Shown: positions 21,197-30,256 of the stretch, one piece after another | How the letters are laid out: each line of letters opens with the position of its first letter | Position numbering within the stretch: the stretch's first letter is position 1 | NCBI GenBank assembly: GCA_015178975.1 | Contig: WHVD01000276.1 | Coordinates: 1-64,000, forward strand | Direction of reading: 5' to 3' | Origin: Hysterangium stoloniferum | Lineage: Eukaryota > Basidiomycota > Agaricomycetes > Hysterangiales > Hysterangiaceae | Length of the DNA stretch: 64,000 nt | Notes under the pieces: generated by a model | What the model was told of the DNA's origin: nothing | Seen by the model: only the letters and a program-made list of their open reading frames with translations | Databases searched by the model: none | Translations under genes and position numbers: made by a program

Positions 21197-23095
21197 CTGT
21201 ACCCAGACCAGCAGAACTCGCACTCGGGAGACTCGTCTGCCTCATAGCCGGATTACCAAGCGCCCCAGCAGACCCAGACCCAGACACGGGAAACTGTTGC
21301 ATACGAGAGGCAGTAGCTATCCGTATTGATCTACCCCCCAAGCCCCTAGACGGCGTCGTGGTAACAATTGCAGGTGCGGACATCGGTGCCCGTATTTGCG
21401 TCTGCGTCTGTCGCCCACGTCCTTCCCTTCTAAACGGATCCCCAGCATCAAACAACGCCGATCGGGGAGGTTTCTGTGCAGACTCCATGCTTTCATTCAT
21501 GTTCATTCCACCACCACCTCCGTCGCCATGGGTATTGTCATCGTTCTGGCCAATAGGAGCATCCTTCCCGGTGTCATGATCATGGATATGAGCTTGAAGA
21601 TATCCATTCGCGTCCATCGTCTGCACGATCCTCATGGCTCCCCCAGCCCACGCCGCAGGAGGGTTAGAAGCAGGACACGAAGGACTCGGAGGGACTCGTG
21701 GGAACGTGTAAGGGTATTCGGGGACTCTTGGGGACTGAGCGACGTCGACGTTGAGATTCGCCTTCGTTTCCATCCTCATCTTCAACCCAACGCTTAGACC
21801 AACAGGCGGTTTTTGCAGACGCGGTACACCATCTCCGTGTCCATCCTCGTTCACCATTGCTGTGGATGCCTCTGCCTCCACATGCTCGTGACGCTCACTT
21901 CCCTCCTCATCACGTTCAACGAGATACGGCAGCACCGATCCTCCCACACCGGTCCCCGATCCCACAACATGTCCGTATGACACACTCCTAACATGTCCAT
22001 ATGAATCACTCCTTACATGTCCATGCAAACATTCCATCATATCCTGCTGCGCGAAGCGTATACTTGTAGGAAGGGAGAACGACGGCGTCGGGGACGCGAT
22101 ACGTGTGATGGGGGATGAGACGCGGGCGATATGTCGTGTAGGTGTGGGGGATGCAACGCGAGCCATTTGTGCTTGTGCCTGTGCTGCGGGTGCTTGTGCT
22201 TGTTTTGCGGGTGCAGCTGTGGGTGCATTCGTGGGTGCAGTTGCGCTGGGGGGTGAAGGTGGGGATGGGGCCGAGGCCGACGTCGGAAAAGATATCCCTG
22301 TCGGCATCGACATCTGGCCAACACTAAAACCCCCACTCGTAGGAGTCCCAGCTTCCCTATGCACACTGAGCCCCACACCAGCACCAGCACCAGGATCAAG
22401 TCTACCGCCCACACCAGAACCAGAACCAGAATCAGAACAAGTCTGCTCGTCGCCGCCAGGGCCACCACGATCACGATCACGGCCGTCCACCCAAACATGC
22501 GGATGCGTCTTCCCATGCGGGTACGCCGTCATAAACCCCTCATCCCACGACTCGCCGCTGATTTTTCGGGAGAGTGAGGAATCGTCAGCGTTGGCGGTGG
22601 GATGGTGCTGGGTGGTCTGTGTAGGGATAGATCCACGTGTAGAAGTCGTCTCATCCGTGGTGCCAGTAAAGTGTAAATGGGGAAGCGAGGGCTGAAGTGA
22701 GATCTGTAATGATATTGAATATTGAGATGTTGCTGTTGCCACTGAAGCTGAGGCTGACGTCCAAGTCAGAGTTGAAGTCAGGGTCCAAGTCAGGGTCAAA
22801 CTCGCAGCCGATCCCGAAGCCGAGCTCGACGCCGATATCGACGCAGAAGAGGGGTGCCCCAGCCCCAATCCAAATCCATATCCCTGCCCATCCGACGCCT
22901 TCCTCGTCCGACAGGGCGTCTTCATCTTCGCTGTGGGTGAGCGGGGGTGGTTGTTAGTCGGAAGATGGAAGAAAAAGGTGAAAACGAAAACTGACCTATC
23001 GCTCCACCCCAACCAACCCCGTAGTCAAGCCAATCCCTCCTCTCAACAGCCTGCCATCCTTGTGCCTCTGCCTCCTCGAAAGCACGATTGACTTA
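21197..23095 (-). CDS. GC-rich, Ser/Ala/Pro-rich low-complexity protein exons (unknown function)
   Basis: The frame is open from ~22930 down to 21138. ATG 22925 (MKTPCRTRKASDG) is the first methionine, but an intron at 22931-22995 (donor GTCAGT, CTAAC branch, acceptor CACAG) joins in frame to an upstream exon reading AFEEAEAQGW...DWLDYGVGWGG, so the true start is probably further up. The protein is rich in Ser, Ala, Pro, Gly and His with tandem-like runs (SASSSASGS, APTNAPTAAPA) and repeated HVRSDSYGHVRS-type words. No catalytic motif is seen. A phase-1 donor (GTGTGT after GLGT) splices in frame to the exon starting at 21089. High CpG sets it apart from its decayed neighbours, suggesting recent arrival or continued function. 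Confidence 0.4.
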
Positions 23096-23307
23096 CAGAA
23101 CAGGTGCCAGTGACGTTCCGCAGGCGACACTGGTGCGCGGCTGAAGGCTGCACTCTGCACTTTGACAGAGCAGTGAATTCAGACGCTCCCCAAGCCTGTT
23201 CACTGTTATCCGCCTCTCTGCCCTTCCACCACGAGCATGTACCCCAGACAGGTGGTGGTCACGGAACAAGAGAGCCTCCTCACGTGACCTCACTGTCATT
23301 TCCACCG

Positions 23308-25136
23308 ATGTCTAATCGATCGCAGCTCCCTGCTGATACCCAGCGGTCTTCATCCTCCCAGTCTGCTAACCAATCGTCAATCAAGAAACTTCATCATGTG
23401 ACCACCAGACGCACATCTCCTGAAGATGGGCAGAGGCAAGATCGTGAGGTGTTGGAGGATTCTAATATCGCTTGGATCGAGGGCGTCCAGTCTGGCGCGA
23501 AAAAGTTCGATTTGCCATTCGCCATCACCCTTCTGTCTCAAATTGCTGAAACGGCCAATCCACCTCTCCTGCCCGGCCTAACCGATCGTGTCTATAGTCG
23601 CAAGTGTATCGTCGAGAATGATGAGCTCTTCGACTTATTGGGCGAATGTTTACAAAAAGGATCGTTTTCAGAGATTCGGAGCCTTGCTAAGTTTCTAGTG
23701 TATTTCTCTGGCGCTATCTGTCATCATCGCTCTTATTAGAGATACTCCAACCTGACGATAGCGAACGCCCGCACACCCCAATACAAGGAAGAAAGGTTGT
23801 AGCCAAAGGTAGGTGGTACATTTTCAAGTGTGGATGGGATGGGATTGTAAATATTTTTCGTTATCGTTAGGTGAATCCCCGCGCCGCCTCACAGAGAAAG
23901 AGACGAAAGCTACGACAGCCGCCACAATTCAAGAGTTTGATAACTACCTCAAATACTTGGCCACTGGGAAATTGGATGGATATCTCGACTCGATCCGATG
24001 TGAAGACAAACTTACAGACCTCAAGGTGGATCTCCCCCTCCACCCAATTCTTCTCCTTCACGACCTCGGCAAGCGCCCAGACAAGGATCGGATCAAAAAT
24101 TTGTTCACCCGTGACACAGTGTTCGTGGCATTTGGACCATTTTACAGACAATAAATGCTAATCTTCCTCTTTCTTTCCAGCCATCTATTCGGCGTCTCGG
24201 GTTCCGGTAAAACACGCCTTGCACTTGAGGGTCTTTGCTTGAATTGGGGCCTTTATCTTTCGTGCACAACCACACGAGGTCCAGCATCTGGCTCCGAATA
24301 CGTAGAAGTAGCGATGGAAAAAATATTGCCAAGTTTAAGCACTTGGCACACAGGAGAAATTGATGAGAACGCTACAGCTGCACACCGAGTGTTTGCAATG
24401 TTGTTGTGCGCGCGCGTCTTGATCCTGAAGCAGTTTGTGCAACATGTTCCTGTTAACACACGTGCCACGTTGGCTCGACGGCGATGGGTTCTTGCTCAAG
24501 TTTTGCCACCCTCCTTGAACTTTCAAGATGAGGATCTCTTCCTCAAAGTGCTCTGGACCCTCTGGTCTGCTGATCCGCAGATTATGCGTAGCATTATCAC
24601 ATCCACCCTAAATGAGCTCACGACTAACAGAAATGACTTGTTTCCAAAAGGATCCTGGACACGTCTATTCGTCGTGATCGATGAGGCACAAGTGGCTGCC
24701 GACAATATGAAGGAGTACTTCCGCTCCGAGACCGGGACTGATATGCGCCCTATTCTTCGTGAAATGTATAAATTCTTGCTGAGCACTAAACTCTTCAGGG
24801 GTTTTATTCTCTCGGGAACTGGTCTGTCGATGAAAATGGTGAAGGATGCCGTGGGTTCTGTTTCTGCAAAAAATGCAGCTGGGAGTGGTACGCGGGTCTT
24901 CACTGATATTGGGCATTTCACGAAAGATGATTCTTCTCAATTGGACTATATTCGCCGATACCTCACACTCTCCAACAATAACTCCGATCGACGATTGTTG
25001 GAACGCATGGTGTACTGGTTTTCTGGCCGGTATGTCTATCGTTTGATGCTAAAAGTTTCTTTTTTATCGTTGATATTGTAGTCACCGGCTGACAGCTAGC
25101 CTCATTGAGCTGGCCTTTCTTCCCGTTCATGCATGA
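23308..25136 (+). CDS. P-loop NTPase with GVSGSGKT Walker A
   Basis: The start is taken as ATG 23308 (MSNRSQLP). Introns fit at ~23811-23870, 24121-24180 and 25030-25081; the last joins WFSGR to HRLTASLIELAF and ends at TGA 25134-25136. Walker A is GVSGSGKTR at ~24190 and Walker B is LFVVIDEAQ at ~24670. The FDNYLKYL..G.LDGYLDSIR lead-in and GLCLNWGLYLS after the P-loop resemble an NTPase module I associate with fungal Crinkler-type and related multidomain proteins, so a STAND-like switch is possible. One problem: the frame through FSGAICHH (to 23739) and the next segment (LLLEILQPDDSERP) differ by one base and I found no convincing splice, so a frameshift near 23690-23720 is likely. The tail is short because tandem repeats begin at the stop. 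Confidence 0.6.
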
Positions 25137-25232
25137 CTCCATCCATCTCATTTTCACCCCTGGTGCACAATCACGGTAAGCTCGCATTCATTTTATTCAT
25201 TCATTTTATTAATCTCTATCACAGCTGTTCAC

Positions 25233-25289
25233 TGATGTCATATGGGCCCGGCGCTCCCTCGCTTAGCTTACAGGGACCATATGACATCA
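25233..25289 (+). repeat. 57-bp palindromic repeat, copy 1
   Basis: The ends TGATGTCATATGG and CCATATGACATCA are perfect 13-bp inverted repeats around a GC-rich core containing CTTAGCTTACAGGG. Confidence 0.85.
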
Positions 25290-25609
25290 TGTTGAGTGGT
25301 ACATCTCGTATCTTTTTATTCCCCTGGATGTGGGACACCAAACCAAGTAGCCTGAGTGACGTTTGTATCTTACCATGAAGGCCATTTTGGAACGTGAGTC
25401 CCATCTTGTTCTTTTTGCTTGCGAATTCCTGTGCTAACTATGACTTTGATCTTTCTTTCCATAGTTACTCCCCACCTCAACACTAGTTGGCCGGTCTTCC
25501 CATTCATGCATGACTGCATTTATCTCATTTTCACCCCTGGTGCAAAATCATGGTAAGCTCCCATTTGTTTTATTCATTTGTTTTATTAATCTCTATCACA
25601 GCTGTTCAC

Positions 25610-25666
25610 TGATGTCATATGGGCCCCACGCTCCCCCGCTTAGCTTACAGGGACCATATGACATCA
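25610..25666 (+). repeat. 57-bp palindromic repeat, copy 2
   Basis: Same length and the same 13-bp inverted ends as copy 1, with a slightly different core (GCCCCACGCTCCCCC). A damaged third copy without the right end lies at ~25980-26030. Confidence 0.85.
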
Positions 25667-26162
25667 TGGTGAGGGGTATACCTCATATATTTTTTATTCC
25701 ACTGCATCTGGGTCACCAAACCAAATAACCTGAGTGACGTTTGTATCTTACCATTTTGGAATGTCAGTCCCATTTTGTCCTTTTTGCTTATGAATTCTTA
25801 TGCTAACTATGACTTTAATTCTTTCCGTAGTTACTCCCCCCCTCAACACTAGGGAGCCTTTCTTCCCATTCATGCATGACTGCATCCAGCTCATTTTCAT
25901 CCTTGGTGAAAATTCACGGTATGCTCGCTTTGACTTTATTCATTCTTTTATTAATCTCTATCACAGCTGTTAACCCTGCAGTGACGTTATATGGGCCCAG
26001 CACTCCCCCACTTAGCTTATGAAGTCATGGTGATATCTTTTTTATTCCCCTGGGACACCAAACCAAGTGGCTTGAGTCGCATTCGTATTTTAACATGAAG
26101 GCCATTTTTGAATGTGAGTCCCATTTTGTCCTTTTTGCTTGTGAATTCTATGACTTAGGGTT

Positions 26163-26697
26163 TAACACCAGGTATAACCATCCAATATCAGGGCTCTGAC
26201 AAGCCAGTCCACCCCGTACGAGATGAAAAAAATAGCAAGTGGCTATGTGGAGGCTGTAAGAGTTTGTTTGAGCAGATCAGGGGGCTTTGTAAACATACAA
26301 AGACACATCCCCTTCCTGCCACTCTTCCTGATCCTAGATCCCCAAAATTGGCTATATTGGACTGTATGTTTCTGGATGATCTCCTTCCTGAAAGCATGAG
26401 GCTTACTGTCTGAATCACACCCAGACATGCTTTCAGGAAGGAGATCATTGACAGTAAGCCTCATGCTTTCAGGAAGGAGATCATCCAGAAACATACAGTC
26501 CAATATAGCCAATTTTGGGGATCTAGGATCAGGAAGAGTGGCAGGAAGGGGATGTGTCTTTGCATGTTTACTAAGCCCCCTGATCTGCTCAAACGAACTC
26601 TCACAGTCTCCACATAGCCACTTGCCATTTTTTTCATCTCGTATGGGGTGGACTGGCTTGTCAGAGCCCTGATATTGGATGGTTATGCCTGGTGTTA
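26163..26697. repeat. Large palindrome: 248-bp arms around a 39-bp spacer
   Basis: The left arm 26163-26410 and right arm 26450-26697 pair without gaps (coordinate sum 52860 at every check) and differ at only a handful of positions. Each arm carries exon 2 and part of intron 2 of the OrsD/RecQ-type gene at 61066-61320, including its C2H2 finger. Shorter inverted words (CTTTCAGGAAGGAGATCAT) sit in the spacer. The right arm continues into 27310 as the longer 5' copy. Confidence 0.92.
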
Positions 26698-27315
26698 CTC
26701 TGTAAACATGTTAGACAGCCAATAATCTATGAAAATCTTCAATAGCCATAATAACTACTTACTTGCCCATTGAGAGAAAATGAGTTAGAAGAGAGAGCAA
26801 GTTTATCGTCAATTCACAGGTGTGTCAAGTCGGTCTGCAAAAGTAGAAACTAGAAACCCTGCGTATTTTAAATGAAATGATAAGGATGAATTGAAATAAT
26901 CGACAGAATGTCCAGGTGTAGGCACTGGTGCAGGAATACCTCAGAGATCTATAGTACATCAAAACATAGATCTGGGAGGTTGTGGAAATGGTGGATCAAG
27001 AACCCTAATCAATCACTTAGCCTCTCCCATGAAAATGCAGAGGAAGACTGATCTAGTTCTTTATCTCAGCTCAATATTAGAGGTCTGAGCATTTTGCGAC
27101 AATTCAGATTCTTGTCCTGTCCATAAATCCTTTGTTAGCCTTTCATCTAGTTTCCCAAACAAAAAAGGCAAAAACCAAAGCATAAATTTGTATTGTGCTT
27201 GGCGCCTTATATTAACGGACAGAACATGAAGGTATCCAAGGTGGCCACCATGGGGACTAGTCGTAGCGAGCGGTTGGGGGAAATAGATGCCAGGATTATG
27301 CCGGTTATTCCTGCA
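26450..27315 (-). pseudogene. OrsD/RecQ-type gene: duplicated promoter, exon 1 and exon 2
   Basis: On the minus strand this is closely similar to 60440-61320. It keeps the start codon (ATGGGCAA before GTAAGTAG), the 63-bp first intron ending TTTACAG, the C2H2 finger exon and the second donor GTATGT. Nothing downstream of intron 2 is present, so it can make only a short product. Compared with the 60-kb copy it has CpG losses (GTGGCGGCC to ATGGTGGCC; CACGTTCCGTCCG to CATGTTCTGTCCG), showing it is older or more methylated. Confidence 0.75.
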
Positions 27316-28560
27316 AAGCCAAGTTGTAGCCCACTTTTCTTGGGGTGTATGATGTATGTGGCTTGAACCTTTTGCATGGATGTAGACTGGGCTTTGGCAA
27401 GACTGTTCCCTGACCGTCATCACCTATTTGCGGTGCATCATTGTTACTGGGTTCCAAATTATCCTCATCAAGCAAAGCAGTGAGTTCAGAAGTGGAATCC
27501 AAATCTAATGAATATCAAAGTAAGCTGCCAAAAATAAATGACAGGGAACAAGGCTATCCAACCAGTTTCATCCCGTTTTCATTTCCCTATATGTAACTCT
27601 AACTGCTGTGCAAGAGTATTGGGAGATGAAAGCTGGCCTGATTGTAGCTGTTCCACCAGTTCAACCTCAGATGCAGTATTCTGTATGGTGGACAGTACAT
27701 CCTCTTCAGATCCCACATAATGGTCCCAGTGTTCCTTGACTGCTGATCTGACGCCATTATCATCGTCATTGGGTGTAGACAGAACAGTGGGATTTGCAGA
27801 CTCTCGGAGAGCTGATGAGTCATGGGGAGATGCACAGGGAGGAGAGCTGATGAGTCATGGGGAGATGCACAGGGAGGAGAGGAGACATTGTTGGAAGGAG
27901 ATGGGGCATGGTGGGGAGGAGTGAGCGGGGTAGAAGGAACACTGGGAGGAGCACCATCATCATTAGGTGCAGGAAGAGCAGTAGGACCTTCAGGTTGCTG
28001 CTCCTCCCATTCAACGTCCTCCACAGTGGATGGGATATCCTTTTCAGATTCTACATCCATGTCCCGGTCTTCCTCAACTGCTGGTGAGACACCATCACCA
28101 TCGTCATCGGGTGCAGGCAAAGCAGTGGGATTTTCACACTCCTGGAGAGCTGATGAGTCAGGGGGAGGTGTACAGAGAAGGGATGAAACATTGGAGGGAG
28201 ATAGGGCATGGGGGGGAGTTGGGGGGGTAGAAGAAACACTGGGGGAAGGAAGACCAGGAGAAGGAACATTGGGAGAAGGAACATTGGGAGAAGGAATACT
28301 GGGAGAAGGAATGCCAGGAGGAGAAGGTTTATCTGGGGGAGTAAGAGCATCTGTGGGAGAATCATCCTCATCTGATGATAACACCTGTGGGGCAGCCAAC
28401 GGCGGGAGAATAGACGCTTTGGTAGTGCCACAGGCACTGGTCCCATCAGTAGGTCGGTAGATAATGACCAAAAGGGTTGCACATCATCCCTAGCCACTTC
28501 CGTATTTCCACACAAAGCCACCTCTTGGCCAGCAGCCATTGGGTTGGGGGGGATTAACGT
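27316..28560 (-). pseudogene. JmjC-family gene fragment, copy 3 (N-terminal portion)
   Basis: On the minus strand a Pro/Ser-rich stretch (repeated IPSP, VPSP and TPPHA words) is followed by SELTALLDEDN...LP.PSLHP.KRF.PHTSYT, matching SELTALPDDD...LPRPKVHPWKHFHPHTSYS at ~1985-2140 in copy 1. The JmjC domain is missing. The fragment is cut at ~27318 by the OrsD 5' copy and at ~28700 by the gypsy element. An ORF runs 27599-28471, but frame changes separate it from the 27305-27502 segment. Confidence 0.6.
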
Positions 28561-28703
28561 CCATCACATCATCAATCACCACCACTTCCTTCTCAACCTG
28601 TTCTAAAATCCGATACCCAACACCTGCACCCACACTGGATTGGCTCCCTGCAGTTTGGGATCAAGCCTCACCCGCACATGTAATGCTAGTGAATGGTATA
28701 AAT

Positions 28704-28708
28704 GAGGG
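28704..28708. repeat. Target-site duplication GAGGG (left, gypsy 1)
   Basis: GAGGG directly before the 5' LTR is repeated at 36100-36104 directly after the 3' LTR. Confidence 0.9.
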
Positions 28709-29981
28709 TGTGATGTATCTAGTATATATTCACGAATTTTCCCTTAATTTTCCAGAATTTATTTCAATTTATTTTATTCTATTTTATTTTATTTATTAAT
28801 TCAAGAATTAGGCTATTTTCCTTTTAACTTCGAATACTCAAAGCTTCGAATGACATCATATTATGTAATCGAAGCCTAGAGCGGTCGAAATATAAGTATA
28901 ATAAAGCCGGGTTATCTGATTTCGAGAGACCGGGTTTTTATTATATTATATTAGTACATATATGCGCATTATTATCGCGCGATCACGTGACATCACGTGA
29001 CGACGACGTCACGACGTGTTTACAAATCATCGCGAGTAGTTTTCGCAGCCGCCCGGCCGCGTTTATTTCCGTTTCGGCGCCACGGCTTATTTTGCTTCCA
29101 CCCTCGGCCATCTCGGGTTTATTCTCTGACTCGACCGGTTCGGATCTTCGGTTCGGATCTTCGAGTCGGGTGATAGCTATGACATCATAGCGGAATTATA
29201 GAAACTTTTAGAAGCTTCCAATAATTTCCTAATTAGTTATTTAGCTATTATTAAGAAAAAATCTCTACATGTATAAAAGGAGGCCTAAATCACTGAATAA
29301 ATAACAACTACTTTACTACTATCAACAGCACCAGCTCATAAGCTTATCTAATCATCCTAAGGACAAAAATAGCCTTAGTCTGATTTACTAACTGCAAGCA
29401 CCTACACTTGCAGCATTTTGAACTCTTTCTCAGCAACTCTTGAACTTAGCTAATTCATCTAAGTTCCCTCAGCTTCCCGGAAAACCTTTAGGCTTACTAA
29501 TCACTTAAGTAAATCTAAATTCTCATTACTGAAATCCCTGCCCGTTTAGGTTATTCAAGAGCCCATTTTAACAGCACAGTTAATCGATCTTTAAACAAAC
29601 GCTTGGATATTCGACTCTCGGACAATCTCTCTATTTATAAATTATTTAACAGCTTGTTAAATCTTTATAAATAGTAAACTAAAAGGCTACAAGAAAGCGA
29701 AGGCTTACGACAAGTTTCCGCCAACTTATTGCGCATACATTCAGCTCCCGAACCTTTATTCTCAAAGAGAACTTAACTTTCGTAGAGCACGTCACTACAA
29801 GTTCATCTGAATTTGTCAAGAGACCAAACAAATATTGACTTTAGTTGTTTAAGCTTAATAGCGCAGCTAATTAATCTATCAGTATTTAAATTACTGGACC
29901 TTTATTTGTTTATTTCTTGAATCCCTTGCCGTGTCAACGCTTGTTAATTATTTGAGAGAGTAAATAGCCGGATACCTTACA
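28709..29981 (+). repeat. 5' LTR of gypsy 1
   Basis: 1273 bp, TGTGATGTATC...CCTTACA. I saw no difference from the 3' LTR in the parts compared. U3 contains two CACGTG words inside GATCACGTGACATCACGTGAC-like sequence and a TATAAAA at 29272-29278. Confidence 0.92.
29272..29278 (+). promoter_or_regulatory. TATA box of the gypsy 1 LTR promoter
   Basis: TATAAAA in CATGTATAAAAGGAGGC inside the 5' LTR; the same site occurs at ~35390 in the 3' LTR. Transcription probably starts shortly downstream, defining the U3/R boundary. Confidence 0.6.
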
Positions 29982-30256
29982 AAATTGGTGGACGTTCTGG
30001 GAAATCTTGCTTTCAATCTATCGTTGCAGCAATCTTTCAGTAATTCACTTATATTCTGGATCAAGGCTTTCATCCCGAACAACAAGAAATTAAATCAAGG
30101 TTAAATCAAGTGACTACCAAGTTACAACAGCTTTCCTCGAATCAATACATTACTCCCTATATTCCTATAACACCCATTCCTCCTTCGAATACACCTACTC
30201 TTCTACCACCTCTTAGTATTCGATACACCTTTGGTAGGAGCCGCAACAATCCTATC

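Larger units (their letters stand above)
25112..26160 (+). repeat. Three tandem ~370-bp repeats following the NTPase gene
   Basis: Units 25112-25488, 25489-25854 and 25855-26160 each begin GG/CC..TCTTCCC.TTCATGCATGACT, then CTCATTTTCA..CTTGGTG, ATTAATCTCTATCACAGCTGTT, the 57-bp palindrome, GGGACACCAAACCAAGT (or variant), AATTCTTTCCATAGTTACTCC and a CAACACTAG-type end. The landmark TTCATGCATGACT is at 25126, 25503 and 25869. The first unit overlaps the last codons of the NTPase. ORFs 25133-25378 and 25510-25728 are equivalent frames in two units. Confidence 0.8.

Noticed and set aside
22037-22695. Opposite-strand and other-frame ORFs inside the GC-rich gene (22037-22516 minus, 22105-22695 plus)
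   Set aside because: High GC keeps several frames open. Only the 21138-22925 minus frame has flanking splice sites that keep phase.
28987-29190. 67-codon ORF present in all three LTRs of the gypsy 1 family (also 35105-35308 and 17317-17520 minus)
   Set aside because: The two young LTRs are identical anyway, and in the solo LTR all 8 differences I see change the amino acid, which fits neutral CpG decay and not protein conservation.
29982-30001. Primer-binding site after the gypsy 1 5' LTR
   Set aside because: AAATTGGTGGACGTTCTGGG is in the right place, but I cannot match it to a particular tRNA 3' end without a search, so no call was made.
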